The notes under the pieces: model-generated
Told to the model about the DNA's origin: nothing
The model's input: the letters and a program-made list of their open reading frames with translations, nothing else
Database searches by the model: none
Part shown: piece by piece, positions 1 to 8,141 of the stretch
Numbering within the stretch: the stretch's first letter is position 1
Layout: each line of letters begins with the position of its first letter
Position numbers and translations under genes: made by a program
Assembly: GCA_963977135.1 (NCBI GenBank)
Contig: CAXBNN010000014.1
Coordinates: 6,410-70,409 of the forward strand
Length of the DNA stretch: 64,000 nt
Source of the DNA: UBA2040 sp963977135
Lineage (GTDB): Bacteria > Bacteroidota > Bacteroidia > Flavobacteriales_D > Crocinitomicaceae
Reading direction: 5' to 3'

Positions 1-453
1 TCTTATTTCAATTGCTCTTCCATATTCTCTAGAATCAGGATTTTGAATGGCAAAATTGGTCCATTCAGTAACCGAATTATTAACGTTCAGACGATTAAAA
101 TAGAACGAGCTTATTCTTTGTTTGAGCTCAGCTATTGACTTTTTACTGAAGCCATAAACAGCATATTTCACTGCTTTTTTTTCTTTTAAAAGATCAAAGC
201 TTGCCTCAGCTAATCTTATCAAACGATAAGCTGAATCGATTTGGTGAAAAGGATTATCCTGGCGATAATATATTATGGCTAAGCCATAAGCAGCCGGAGA
301 AGTTGCTTTTTTTAGCTTTTTCTCAAATTTTTCCTTCGCGTCGAAATAATTGTATTCCTGTAAACTTGCAAAAGCTTTGTCAATTTTGTCTGCTTTTGCA
401 AATTGTGGCAATAGCAGAAGAATTATCACAAAATTTCTGTACCATTTTATCAT
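1..453 (-). CDS. N-terminal part of a secreted helical/TPR-like protein (runs off left edge)
   Basis: The minus frame is open from an ATG at 453 to the window edge, giving the first 151 residues. It begins with a clear signal peptide (MIKWYRNFVIILLLLPQFAKA), then a charged helical stretch with FASLQEYNYFDAKEKFEKK and AAYGLAIIYYRQ, the look of tetratricopeptide-type helices (a unit that aligns tasks into AKEKFEKAL-like repeats). Bacteroidetes periplasmic proteins that start this way are often large TPR or OmpA-family proteins of unknown function, but the informative C-terminus is outside the window, so no function is assigned. It lies downstream of the L31 gene on the same strand but is separated from it by a terminator hairpin. 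I am confident that it is coding, not about the family. Confidence 0.7.
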   Translation of the reverse strand, partial: MIKWYRNFVIILLLLPQFAKADKIDKAFASLQEYNYFDAKEKFEKKLKKATSPAAYGLAIIYYRQDNPFHQIDSAYRLIRLAEASFDLLKEKKAVKYAVYGFSKKSIAELKQRISSFYFNRLNVNNSVTEWTNFAIQNPDSREYGRAIEIR

Positions 454-511
454 AGTGTAAATATAAGGTCATGCGGTCATTTCAATACAATTTACCGAAA
501 AAATAACCAAC

Positions 512-541
512 AAAAAAAGCCTTCCGCGAACGAAAGGCTTT
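512..541 (-). terminator. Rho-independent terminator of the L31 gene
   Basis: Inverted repeat AAAGCCTT (516-523) / AAGGCTTT (534-541) with a 10-nt loop; on the minus strand it is followed by a run of seven T. It lies 19 bp past the L31 stop codon. Confidence 0.8.
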
Positions 542-560
542 ATAAACTATTTTGTACAGC

Positions 561-818
561 TTATTTTTTGTTTCTTGCTCCGAAACGGTTGTTGAATTTA
601 TCAATTCTACCTGCTGTATCCACAAACTGAACGATTCCTGTAAAGAAAGGGTGTGATTTGTGTGAAATATCTAATTTTACCAAAGGATACTCATTACCGT
701 CTTCCCACGTGATTGTTTCTGATGCAGGTGCGCAAGATGGGCATAAAAAAGCGTAGTCGTTTGACATGTCTTTGAATACCACTGGTCTATAATCTTCTGG
801 ATGTATATCTTTTCTCAT
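561..818 (-). CDS. rpmE2: Ribosomal protein L31, type B
   Basis: An 85-residue protein of the large ribosomal subunit; L31 bridges the central protuberance and the small-subunit head. The N-terminus MRKDIHPEDYRPVVFKD and the segments LDISHKSHPFFTG and DTAGRIDKFNNRF are diagnostic for the family. The frame is open for 18 codons further upstream, but the ATG at 818 gives the canonical L31 N-terminus, and the upstream extension would begin about at the predicted transcription start. Type B proteins normally lack the zinc-binding cysteines of the C+ form; here a single CPSC pair remains (roughly residues 27-30), which is not enough for a four-cysteine zinc site. It is monocistronic, with its own promoter and terminator. 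The call is secure. Confidence 0.95.
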   Translation of the reverse strand: MRKDIHPEDYRPVVFKDMSNDYAFLCPSCAPASETITWEDGNEYPLVKLDISHKSHPFFTGIVQFVDTAGRIDKFNNRFGARNKK

Positions 819-859
819 TGTTATGCTATTAATTCTTTCTATGTCCTCTAAGAGGAGTG

Positions 860-893
860 CAAATTTAGGCAAAGATTTTTAAATTTCATCAAA
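860..893 (-). promoter_or_regulatory. Bacteroidetes-type promoter of the L31 gene
   Basis: On the minus strand TTTG (893-890), a 22-nt spacer, then TAAATTTG (867-860), an exact TAnnTTTG -7 box. The start of transcription should be near 854, giving a leader of about 36 nt whose first part is a palindrome (TCCTCTTAGAGGA). Confidence 0.55.
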
Positions 894-929
894 TTTCAAG
901 AAATAAAATAAACTTTATACAAATTACGT

Positions 930-937
930 TATTTTTG
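930..937 (+). promoter_or_regulatory. -7 box upstream of the beta-helix lipoprotein gene
   Basis: TATTTTTG matches TAnnTTTG. No clear TTG -33 element was found. Its position puts the transcript start near 943, which argues for the ATG at 953 rather than an upstream TTG codon at 935. Confidence 0.4.
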
Positions 938-952
938 AAATCAAACAGCACA

Positions 953-2350
953 ATGGCAAAGTATATTTTCGGTTTCATTCTTAGCTTGGGTCTTTTCGCA
1001 AGTCTAACTTTCACAAGCTGCAAGAAACCTTTTAAATTTTCTAAAGAAAACCTTAATTTTTCTGCCGACACTATCGTTTTCGACACTGTATTTACGACTG
1101 TCGGTTCTACGACTAAGCGCCTAAAAATTTATAATAATTCAAATTCAACTTTAAAAGTTGACGAAATTGAATTGATGGGCGGCTCCGCTTCTCCATTTAG
1201 AATGAATGTTGACGGCGAAAAAGGAACGATTATAACTGAATTGGAAATGGAGAAAGGCGATAGTTTATTCATTTTTGTTGAAGTTACGCTCTCAGTAAAC
1301 AATGGTATTCTACCCTTAATAGTTGAAGACAGAATTCGTTTTAAGACCAATGGCAAGGATCAATTTGTTCAATTAGCTGTTTGGGGACAAGATGCATACT
1401 TCCATTTTAAGGACACCAATTCCGGAACTTGGCCAAACGATAAGCCACATGTCATATACGGCTATGCAGCTGTTGATTCGGCTCAGACATTGAATATCCA
1501 GCAAGACACAAAAATTTATCTCCACAAAGACGCAATTTTATACAACTATAAAGGAACGCTTAACATAAATGGAACGCATGACCATGAGGTTATCCTTCAA
1601 GGAGACAGACTAGAATCTTACTATCAAGACCAGACAGGACAGTTTTATGGTATTTATTTCCAAGAAGCTCGTCCTTCTAAAATTAGTTATGCAATTATTA
1701 AAAATGGTACGGCAGGAATACATTTATTTTCAGAGGACCCTAGCAATACTGGTTATACGCTAGAAGTTGACAACACTATTATATATAACAACGCTCGTTA
1801 TGGTATTTTCATTTATTCAGGAGCAAAGGTGAAAGCAGAGAACTGTTTGATATACAAAAATTTAGCCTACGCTCTATTCGTGCTAGAAGGTGGTGACTTT
1901 AATTTCAATTATTGTAATCTATTAGGTTATGCTTCCACAGACCAAATTCCGGCTGTTGGCATTACCAATTACTTTACTAATAGTCAAGGTGTTTTAACAT
2001 ATAAATCGATTAATGAAGGAACGATTACCAATAGCGTTATCACAGGTAATCAAGCTACGGAAATAGCCATTGCTACGGAAAATCCGGGAGGAGCGTATAA
2101 TCTAAACTTTAACATTAAAAACTGTTTGATAAAGTCAGAAACCATACCAACGAACAGCTTTTATAGCAGTATACTTTGGAATCAAAACCCAGCATTCATT
2201 GATCTTGCAGAAGATGATTACCATATCAATTCTTTATCTCCTCTTAACGGTAACGCAGATAATTCGTTTTTCACTCCTATCGTTGCACAAGACTTAGACA
2301 ACAAACCTCGAACGAGCCCTGAAGACATCGGAGTTTACGAATCGAATTAG
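953..2350 (+). CDS. Lipoprotein with a right-handed beta-helix domain
   Basis: A 465-residue predicted lipoprotein. The start at 953 yields a lipoprotein signal peptide ending in LTFTSC, so Cys would be lipidated and the protein anchored in the outer membrane or its surface. Residues about 35-150 look like a beta-sandwich of the kind found as Ig-like modules in this phylum (DTIVFDTVFTTVGSTTKRLKIYNNS). From about residue 190 to 410 there are short repeated strands rich in N, Y, I and G (IIYNNARYGIFIYSGA, NCLIYKNLAYALFV), typical of parallel beta-helix (pectate-lyase-like, PbH1) proteins. Such domains bind or cleave polysaccharides, or only form a scaffold; no catalytic residues are recognisable, so I do not call it a lyase. 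Single gene, divergent from L31. Confidence 0.8.
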   Translation: MAKYIFGFILSLGLFASLTFTSCKKPFKFSKENLNFSADTIVFDTVFTTVGSTTKRLKIYNNSNSTLKVDEIELMGGSASPFRMNVDGEKGTIITELEMEKGDSLFIFVEVTLSVNNGILPLIVEDRIRFKTNGKDQFVQLAVWGQDAYFHFKDTNSGTWPNDKPHVIYGYAAVDSAQTLNIQQDTKIYLHKDAILYNYKGTLNINGTHDHEVILQGDRLESYYQDQTGQFYGIYFQEARPSKISYAIIKNGTAGIHLFSEDPSNTGYTLEVDNTIIYNNARYGIFIYSGAKVKAENCLIYKNLAYALFVLEGGDFNFNYCNLLGYASTDQIPAVGITNYFTNSQGVLTYKSINEGTITNSVITGNQATEIAIATENPGGAYNLNFNIKNCLIKSETIPTNSFYSSILWNQNPAFIDLAEDDYHINSLSPLNGNADNSFFTPIVAQDLDNKPRTSPEDIGVYESN

Positions 2351-2445
2351 AGGTTAACATTGATAAATGTTGGATTATTTTTTATTATCTGACTATTTTG
2401 TTAAAAATAATCAGATATTTGCTGTGCTTTTTAATCAGCACAAAC

Positions 2446-3099
2446 ATGCTTAGAATTTCTCTTTTTGGTGAATTAACCGAAAAACAACAATTAAAACTCC
2501 TTGAAGAAACTACGGTTCAACATTACCCAAAAAATTCAATCATATTTGAAGAAGGCAATAGGAGTTCTGGTCTTTATTTTATAGAAAAAGGTACGATTAA
2601 ACGTTACATTTCCGGAGCTAATAAGCGTGAAGCTATTTTCGATGTATGTGGTCCTGGTGAGATTTTTGGACATAGGATTCTATTCAATGATGAAAGACAT
2701 TTCGATTCTTCTTGCTCATTAACTGAAGTAAAGGTTCATTTCATTCCTAAAACAATCTTTTTAGAACTTATGGAAGAAAATAAAGTCATGTGCAAAAATT
2801 ACATAAATATCCTGAGCTTAGACAGTATTAAACACATTCGCCACTCTCAGGTTGTTTCACAATTGAGTTTGAAACAGCGCTTAGCTTTTTATTTATTATA
2901 TATCCAATCAAAGAATATTGATAAGAGTAACATGGATGTTGAAATATCAAGAAACGATTTGGCTAATCTTCTAGGCACCGTAAAAGAATCTGCAGTTCGA
3001 ATCTTACACGATTTTAAAAAATCTAACGCATTAAGCAGTTCAGGGAGAAAAATGATTATTCAAGATGCAGATTACTTAAGAGAAATCGTGAATCTTTAA
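2446..3099 (+). CDS. Crp/Fnr-family transcription regulator
   Basis: A 217-residue regulator with an N-terminal cyclic-nucleotide-binding-type beta-roll (about residues 15-110, including IFEEGNRSSGLYFIEKG and FDVCGPGEIFGHR) and a C-terminal winged helix (about 145-205, with ISRNDLANLLGTVKESAVRILHDF as recognition helix region; the Crp family uses this to bind a palindromic operator). The Arg/Ser residues that contact cAMP in E. coli Crp are not evident, so the ligand is unknown. The start was placed at the ATG at 2446: the frame extends upstream only to a TTG at 2398 that would add a non-homologous hydrophobic stretch, and that TTG is part of a TATTTTG sequence resembling a -7 box. No obvious target gene can be named from context; the neighbours are a beta-helix lipoprotein and a convergent T9SS cargo gene. 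Confidence 0.85.
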   Translation: MLRISLFGELTEKQQLKLLEETTVQHYPKNSIIFEEGNRSSGLYFIEKGTIKRYISGANKREAIFDVCGPGEIFGHRILFNDERHFDSSCSLTEVKVHFIPKTIFLELMEENKVMCKNYINILSLDSIKHIRHSQVVSQLSLKQRLAFYLLYIQSKNIDKSNMDVEISRNDLANLLGTVKESAVRILHDFKKSNALSSSGRKMIIQDADYLREIVNL

Positions 3100-3116
3100 T
3101 TAAAACAGTCGTTATT

Positions 3117-4931
3117 TTATTGTAAAATGATTTTTTGAGTACGTTGAAAATCATTCCCTCCAACAGCAACTATATAGGTTCCTTTTGCAATCGAACTAAT
3201 ATCCCAGGCTAATTGCAGCTTGCCGTTCTCAATTTTTAATTCGATTGCTCGTACTGTTTTACCATTCATTTCGAGAAGCTCTACTTTAATTTTATCCGTA
3301 AAGTCCAAGCCCTCCATTCTAATATTTAAAACCTCACCTTTTTGAAATGTCAAAAGGTTGGTATTATCCATTTTGTTTTGAGGAGTTGAAACAAGTGACA
3401 CCATGTCGAAAGAGAAAATTCTAGAACTTCTCACACCACCCGAACCTATATATTCCCCAGTAAACCAAAATGAAAGACCATCAGGGTCTAAAGTCATCTG
3501 TGAATAATCTCCAAAACGATTGAACCCACTTTGGTAAAAAGAACCTTCTACCGCACGAACTTCTTGAACTGTCATTTGCCCCAATGGGTCAAAGTAACGG
3601 CGCCCAGTATACCCCAAACTTGGGTAGGAATTCGGTCCAGATATAGAGTATGCCAATCCAATATTACCACAGAGATCCATTGCTATACTGCCAATAAATC
3701 GACTGTCATCATCAGGAGCATAAGTTCCCTCTTGAAAAATTGAAAATTGATTAGTCGCATTGTCTTGTCGAAGTTCATACCATCTAATTCCTCCTTTATC
3801 CGCATTGTTAACGTCAACAACATTACAAAGCATTACTGTATTATAGGTTCCCCAACGAATGTATTGGGCTCTATAATTAAAAATAGAAGCTTGAGCATCT
3901 ATTTTTTGAGTAGTTCCTTTTTGTTGTATATCACTAAAATCATTAGCAAAAACAGCACTAAAGGCTGACGGATATAAAGTTTGATGGAGAGAAATGGAAC
4001 TCGAATTTGGCGAGGACCAGTTCACTTGAAATTTTAGAATTTTAATTACGTCGCTTGTAATGGAACTTGACCATGCATTATCCTGAAAGTAGAACATATA
4101 ATTCGGCGTCCCGAAAGGTGGTAAAGTGCCATCTGCATCTGCAGGTAATATACTTTTGAATCCTAACTGAGTAATGAAAGCAGGAGTTGTTAGGGCAATA
4201 TAAGATGCCGTTGACGATCCTGCTAACATAGCCGCCCGATCAAAAACAATTGCATTCTGATTATTTGAATTGGCCGTCATGTAATAACCATCTGACCAAA
4301 TTGAGTACTTTGGGTAATCTGGGAAACTCGATAATCCATATGAATAAGTTGCATACGTGCCAAGCGGATCAGGTGAAGTCGAAACTGCAAATAAAATTTT
4401 ATTGCCTGTACTTTGAAATTGGGTTATTACCCATCTGCCAGCATGTTTATCATAAAGCACAATAGGATCTCCATCATTTGTACTTCCAGCCCAAAGGGAA
4501 TTTAATGGAAGACTTCCAGACAAAGGACTTCCACTTTTGCCATACACTCTGTAACTAGAGTTCACGGCCTGCACATAGTGATTGGGGCCTGCAGCTCCTG
4601 TCGGATCAGGAGGCAATCCACCAAACAAACCATTAAAATTTACAATTGGAGCTTTTGAGGCCGTCGTTCCAAATGTTTCTTGAACTACAGGGTCAATTTC
4701 ATTCGTAGCCTCTAAATTCAAAACCTCTGGTCGCTTTCTGTTTTCCTTAACATCCCCTTCAGAATGCGACTTTTCAGTTCCATTAAACGAGCCAGAATAT
4801 TCCGAGATGGGATTTGTAATTCCTAGAAATGTTCCTTGAACATGAGTAACTTCAGAATGAATATTAGATTGAGCATTTGCATGCCCAAACACAAGCAAAC
4901 CTATAGAAATAAGGTGAATTTTGGTTGTCAT
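3117..4931 (-). CDS. T9SS type A sorting-domain secreted protein, function unknown
   Basis: A 604-residue exported protein. Signal peptide at residues 1-20 (ISIGLLVFGHANAQ). The long central region (about 80-510) holds GGLPPDPTGAAGPNHYVQ, YDKHAGRWVITQF and SGFNRFGDYSQMTLDPDG, a pattern known from bacterial secreted proteins with a beta-propeller-like fold annotated only as hypothetical or as SO2946-like/PEP-CTERM-type proteins. The last 80 residues (from about 525) are a type A C-terminal sorting domain: hydrophobic strand, LLEMNGKTVRAIEL, DISSIAKGTYIVAVGG, KIILQ at the very end. The family is known to be exported by the type IX system and often attached to surface lipopolysaccharide. It converges with the Crp-like gene with only 17 bp between the stop codons. 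Confidence 0.8.
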   Translation of the reverse strand: MTTKIHLISIGLLVFGHANAQSNIHSEVTHVQGTFLGITNPISEYSGSFNGTEKSHSEGDVKENRKRPEVLNLEATNEIDPVVQETFGTTASKAPIVNFNGLFGGLPPDPTGAAGPNHYVQAVNSSYRVYGKSGSPLSGSLPLNSLWAGSTNDGDPIVLYDKHAGRWVITQFQSTGNKILFAVSTSPDPLGTYATYSYGLSSFPDYPKYSIWSDGYYMTANSNNQNAIVFDRAAMLAGSSTASYIALTTPAFITQLGFKSILPADADGTLPPFGTPNYMFYFQDNAWSSSITSDVIKILKFQVNWSSPNSSSISLHQTLYPSAFSAVFANDFSDIQQKGTTQKIDAQASIFNYRAQYIRWGTYNTVMLCNVVDVNNADKGGIRWYELRQDNATNQFSIFQEGTYAPDDDSRFIGSIAMDLCGNIGLAYSISGPNSYPSLGYTGRRYFDPLGQMTVQEVRAVEGSFYQSGFNRFGDYSQMTLDPDGLSFWFTGEYIGSGGVRSSRIFSFDMVSLVSTPQNKMDNTNLLTFQKGEVLNIRMEGLDFTDKIKVELLEMNGKTVRAIELKIENGKLQLAWDISSIAKGTYIVAVGGNDFQRTQKIILQ

Positions 4932-5010
4932 TTATCTGAATTAAATTTTAGTCGAAAGTTCGGCTAAAAACATCAATATCTAAAATTTAAATCATCTAAA
5001 TACAAAATTT

Positions 5011-6129
5011 CTATCCATGGAACATATCCTTCACGCGTTGAAAAAACCCTTTTTCTTTGCCATCCGGATTCGGTATAAAATTCTCGCTTGATCTCAATTT
5101 ATCTAATATCTCTTTTTCTTCCTTACTAACACTTTTTGGAGTCCAAACGTTGATATGCACAAACATATCGCCAGTTTGGTGACGTTGCAAGACTGGCAAA
5201 CCTTTTCCTTTTAGTCTCAACATTTTACCGCTTTGCGTTCCAGGTTCAATTTTAATTTTTGCCTTTCCGTTTATAGTGGGAATTTCAATACTTTCTCCTA
5301 AAACAGCATCAACAAAATTAATATATGCTTCGAAATGAACATTTTCTCCATCTCTTCTAAGGTACTCGTGAGCCACCTCTTCAATTACAACGATTAAATC
5401 TCCCGCTATTCCGTTAAATGGACCAGCATTTCCTTTTCCGCTCACGCTAAGTTGCATTCCTTCCTCAACTCCAGCAGGGATTTCAATTTCTATAACTTCT
5501 TCCTTACGGATTAATCCATTTTGGTCGGCATCAGCAGGCTTCTTATCTATTGTTTTTCCAGCACCTTGACAACTAGGACAAGTAGATTGTGTCTGCATGG
5601 CTCCTAGGAAAGTCTGAGCTACTCGCGTAACACGACCTGAACCGTTGCAAGTTCCACAATTTTTAAACGTCACACCATCGGCATTTACCAATTTATTGAC
5701 CTTTATTTTTTTGGTTATCCCTTCTGATATTTCTTCGAGAGTCAATTTCATTTTAACTCGAAGGTTTGTGCCTTTAACAACTCTTGAGCCACCGCTTCTT
5801 GAGCCACCGAAAGATCCGCCAAATCCGCCACCAAAAATATCACCGAAATTAGAAAAGATATCGTTCATATCCATTCCGCCTCCGAAACCTCCTCCGCCGT
5901 TGCCTAGACCTGCATGCCCAAAACGATCATATTTGGCTTTTTTATCAGCATTTGAAAGTACCTCATATGCTTCTGCCGCCTCTTTAAATTTGTTTTCCGC
6001 AGCTTTATCATCAGGATTTTTATCGGGATGGAATTTCAATGCCAACTTGCGATAAGCCTTTTTTATTTCTGACTCATCAGCACTTTTGCTAACACCAAGT
6101 ACCTCGTAATAATCTCTTTTTTCACTCAT
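5011..6129 (-). CDS. dnaJ: Chaperone DnaJ with one zinc site lost
   Basis: Hsp40 co-chaperone of 372 residues that stimulates DnaK ATPase and delivers unfolded proteins. Visible: J domain (residues 1-70) with HPD at 34-36, Gly/Phe-rich linker (about 72-115), cysteine-rich domain (about 140-205), then the two C-terminal substrate-binding beta domains. The canonical protein has four CxxCxGxG motifs; here only two are present (CGTCNGSG and CPSCQGAG), corresponding to the inner pair that makes zinc site II. The positions of the first and fourth motifs carry NADGV and KPADADQNG. I recall the same arrangement in other flavobacterial DnaJ proteins, so this is probably lineage-typical. It lies 20 bp downstream of grpE on the same strand and is surely co-transcribed with it. 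No CIRCE element is seen. Confidence 0.95.
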   Translation of the reverse strand: MSEKRDYYEVLGVSKSADESEIKKAYRKLALKFHPDKNPDDKAAENKFKEAAEAYEVLSNADKKAKYDRFGHAGLGNGGGGFGGGMDMNDIFSNFGDIFGGGFGGSFGGSRSGGSRVVKGTNLRVKMKLTLEEISEGITKKIKVNKLVNADGVTFKNCGTCNGSGRVTRVAQTFLGAMQTQSTCPSCQGAGKTIDKKPADADQNGLIRKEEVIEIEIPAGVEEGMQLSVSGKGNAGPFNGIAGDLIVVIEEVAHEYLRRDGENVHFEAYINFVDAVLGESIEIPTINGKAKIKIEPGTQSGKMLRLKGKGLPVLQRHQTGDMFVHINVWTPKSVSKEEKEILDKLRSSENFIPNPDGKEKGFFQRVKDMFHG

Positions 6130-6149
6130 AACAACAACCGTGTATTCTT

Positions 6150-6710
6150 CTATTGACCAACTACAACTTTAGCAAAGCGTATTACCTTATCATTTAAAAC
6201 GTATCCTTTTTCAACATCTTCAACGACTTTGCCTTTCAAATCTTTGGTTGGTGCAGGGATATTCGCGATGGCTTCATGGATCTCGCTATCAAAAGCTTTA
6301 CCTTTAGCTTCCATTTGCTTTAAACCTTTATGCTCTAGAATACTTTTGAATTTTGTGAAGATCAACATAAAACCTTCTTTTAAAGCTTTGGGGTCTTCTA
6401 CAGTTTCGTTATTTACAATAGCTCTCTCAAAATCATCCATAACTGGCAACAAATCTTTCAAGACTCCCGCGCTAGCATGACTCAATAAATCAACTTTTTC
6501 TTTATTAGTTCTTTTTCGGAAGTTTTCAAATTCCGCATAAAGCCGAATGAATTTATTGTTCGCTTCTAGCAATTGCTCTTCTATTGTTGGTTCTGCTTTC
6601 TCTTCAGCAACTACTTCCTTTTCGGTAGAGCTTTCGTTTGATGACTCATCTTGAATATTCATTGCTTCCTCTTGCAAATCCTCTTGCGGATCTTTGTGAT
6701 TATCTGACAT
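6150..6710 (-). CDS. grpE: Nucleotide exchange factor GrpE
   Basis: A 186-residue co-chaperone that releases ADP from DnaK. After an acidic low-complexity N-terminus (1-40) comes the long dimerising coiled coil (about 42-100, containing FIRLYAEFENFRKRTNKEK, the family hallmark) and the C-terminal beta domain ending in DKVIRFAKVVVGQ. The segment EAKGKAFDSEIHEAI is also typical. First gene of a grpE-dnaJ operon; dnaK is not in the window. The 154-bp upstream region contains CATCTTTG, one mismatch from a TAnnTTTG box, as a possible promoter. Confidence 0.95.
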   Translation of the reverse strand: MSDNHKDPQEDLQEEAMNIQDESSNESSTEKEVVAEEKAEPTIEEQLLEANNKFIRLYAEFENFRKRTNKEKVDLLSHASAGVLKDLLPVMDDFERAIVNNETVEDPKALKEGFMLIFTKFKSILEHKGLKQMEAKGKAFDSEIHEAIANIPAPTKDLKGKVVEDVEKGYVLNDKVIRFAKVVVGQ

Positions 6711-6813
6711 GGATGTATTTAATTATTCTTTTTCTCTTTTTGCAAAGATGCTGCCAATTTAGAAATGTAGACAGTGTGTCAGAAAAAGAGTCATATTCAG
6801 GAAATCTTGTCAC

Positions 6814-6845
6814 AAAAAAACCCGAACTGAATGTCAGCTCGGGTT
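6814..6845 (-). terminator. Rho-independent terminator of the barrel/SPOR gene
   Basis: AACCCGAACTGA (6819-6830) pairs with TCAGCTCGGGTT (6834-6845) over 12 bp with one G-T pair and a 3-nt loop; the minus strand then continues with seven T. It closes the gene ending at 6865. Confidence 0.85.
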
Positions 6846-6864
6846 CCATTATATTTTAAATATC

Positions 6865-8082
6865 TTATGGCTTTGGTCTCAATGCACTCTCACCTCTTGT
6901 TGATAAAATCAAATCTGCTTCAGCAACAGTGATTCTTTGTCCTCTATAGTAAGATGTGATAAACGCATCCGTCAAACCATTCTTTTTAGCTTGATCTAAT
7001 TTCACCTTAGCTTCTTCAACTGAATGGAATATACCAGAATAGTATCTAGTTGTTCCATCTTCAATTTTAAGCTTGTACATTGGTGTAATATCTTTCCAAT
7101 ATTTTTCAGGAATCATGTTCGCGAACACTCCTAATTGAACTGTATAGAACAATCCTTGGTTAGGATCATTGATCATTAGGTCATCGAATTTAGGTGTTAA
7201 AACTTCTTGACCTTTAGTATTTACGATTGCTCCTTCTTTAGTATCCGGTTCGATGTCCAAGTAGTTTGCAACTCCATCATTGTCATCATCCATCATTTTA
7301 GCCTGAACAGCTTTGATTTCTTGATTCAATAAATCCACATCACCTTTTGTATTCTCAAGTTCAGCTTCCAATGCATCCAAACGTTTTTTCAAAGCTTCGT
7401 CATCTTCAAATTTCCAATCGATATGCGAAGATTTTTTACCTAGGTACAATGATATTCCGATCGAGGCAGTTCCGTAATAACCATCAAAGCCAAGAACGCT
7501 AGATTTTGCTTTAAAATCGTAGGTACGCTGCTGCGAAAAAGTACCTATAACAGATAAATCTGTTGTAATTGCCAAATTATTTCCTAATTTAAAAATTGGA
7601 GATATTCCAATAACTAAACCTCCAACTCTATCAGTTCCGGCTATTGGAGAATCAGAAGCATCTTTTATAAAGCCAATAGCTGGACCAGCGTGTCCAAGTA
7701 AACTAATCGTTTTTGTCCAATCTTCAAAATTTGCAATTCTACCTAAATTAGCCACAAGTTGCAACGATCCTTTAATCAATCGACCTCTAGATTCGCTAGT
7801 TCCTACTGGATCTATAGTCTCCATTGTCCCTTTAAATCTATCGATACTTGCCTCCAATTTCACACCAAATTTACTGTTCGCCATATAACGTACACCTAAA
7901 TCGCCGTGAAGAATTCCAAAATACGTATAAGAATACCCTGGGCTTTTTGGAGCAATTACTTTATTTGCTCCAATTGAACCATCAATAGAGAAACGATTAA
8001 AATCTTTTACCTGAGCTGAGACACTTGTGGTTAAAAACAAGCACAACATAGTAATTATCAATGAAAAAGTAGGTTTCATCAT
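6865..8082 (-). CDS. Outer-membrane beta-barrel protein with coiled coil, calcium-type repeat and SPOR-like C-terminus
   Basis: A 405-residue exported protein. Signal peptide 1-24 (ends SVSAQ); residues about 28-215 alternate polar and aromatic strands like an OmpA/OprF-type 8-strand barrel (GDLGVRYMANSKFGVKLEAS, ending in IGISLYLGKK); a heptad coiled coil at about 228-265 (LDALEAELENTKGDVDLLNQ); a thrombospondin type 3-like loop MDDDNDGVANYLDIEPDT; then, where an OmpA peptidoglycan-binding domain is normally found, a SPOR-like module (FYTVQLGVFANMIPEKYW ... YYSGIFHSVEEAKVKLDQ ... GLTDAFITSYYRG). SPOR domains bind denuded glycan strands. So the protein probably tethers the outer membrane to the wall with SPOR replacing OmpA. 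Two consecutive ATG codons start it; the strong promoter sits just upstream. Not an enzyme as far as I can see. Confidence 0.75.
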   Translation of the reverse strand: MMKPTFSLIITMLCLFLTTSVSAQVKDFNRFSIDGSIGANKVIAPKSPGYSYTYFGILHGDLGVRYMANSKFGVKLEASIDRFKGTMETIDPVGTSESRGRLIKGSLQLVANLGRIANFEDWTKTISLLGHAGPAIGFIKDASDSPIAGTDRVGGLVIGISPIFKLGNNLAITTDLSVIGTFSQQRTYDFKAKSSVLGFDGYYGTASIGISLYLGKKSSHIDWKFEDDEALKKRLDALEAELENTKGDVDLLNQEIKAVQAKMMDDDNDGVANYLDIEPDTKEGAIVNTKGQEVLTPKFDDLMINDPNQGLFYTVQLGVFANMIPEKYWKDITPMYKLKIEDGTTRYYSGIFHSVEEAKVKLDQAKKNGLTDAFITSYYRGQRITVAEADLILSTRGESALRPKP

Positions 8083-8105
8083 AAGTATTTTTTAATATTA
8101 AAAGT

Positions 8106-8137
8106 CAAAGGTACTAAAAACTCCTTAAAAGTAACAA
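8106..8137 (-). promoter_or_regulatory. Strong Bacteroidetes-type promoter of the barrel/SPOR gene
   Basis: On the minus strand TTG (8137-8135), 21-nt spacer, TACCTTTG (8113-8106), both elements exact. Predicted start near 8099, leader about 17 nt. Confidence 0.65.
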
Positions 8138-8141
8138 TTAA

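Noticed and set aside
201..455. 84-codon plus-strand frame at the left edge
   Set aside because: Lies opposite a better minus-strand frame that starts with a clear signal peptide and stays open to the edge.
5645..6055. 136-codon plus-strand frame opposite dnaJ
   Set aside because: Antisense of the Gly/Phe-rich and J domains; proline-rich translation, no promoter, dnaJ is unquestionable.
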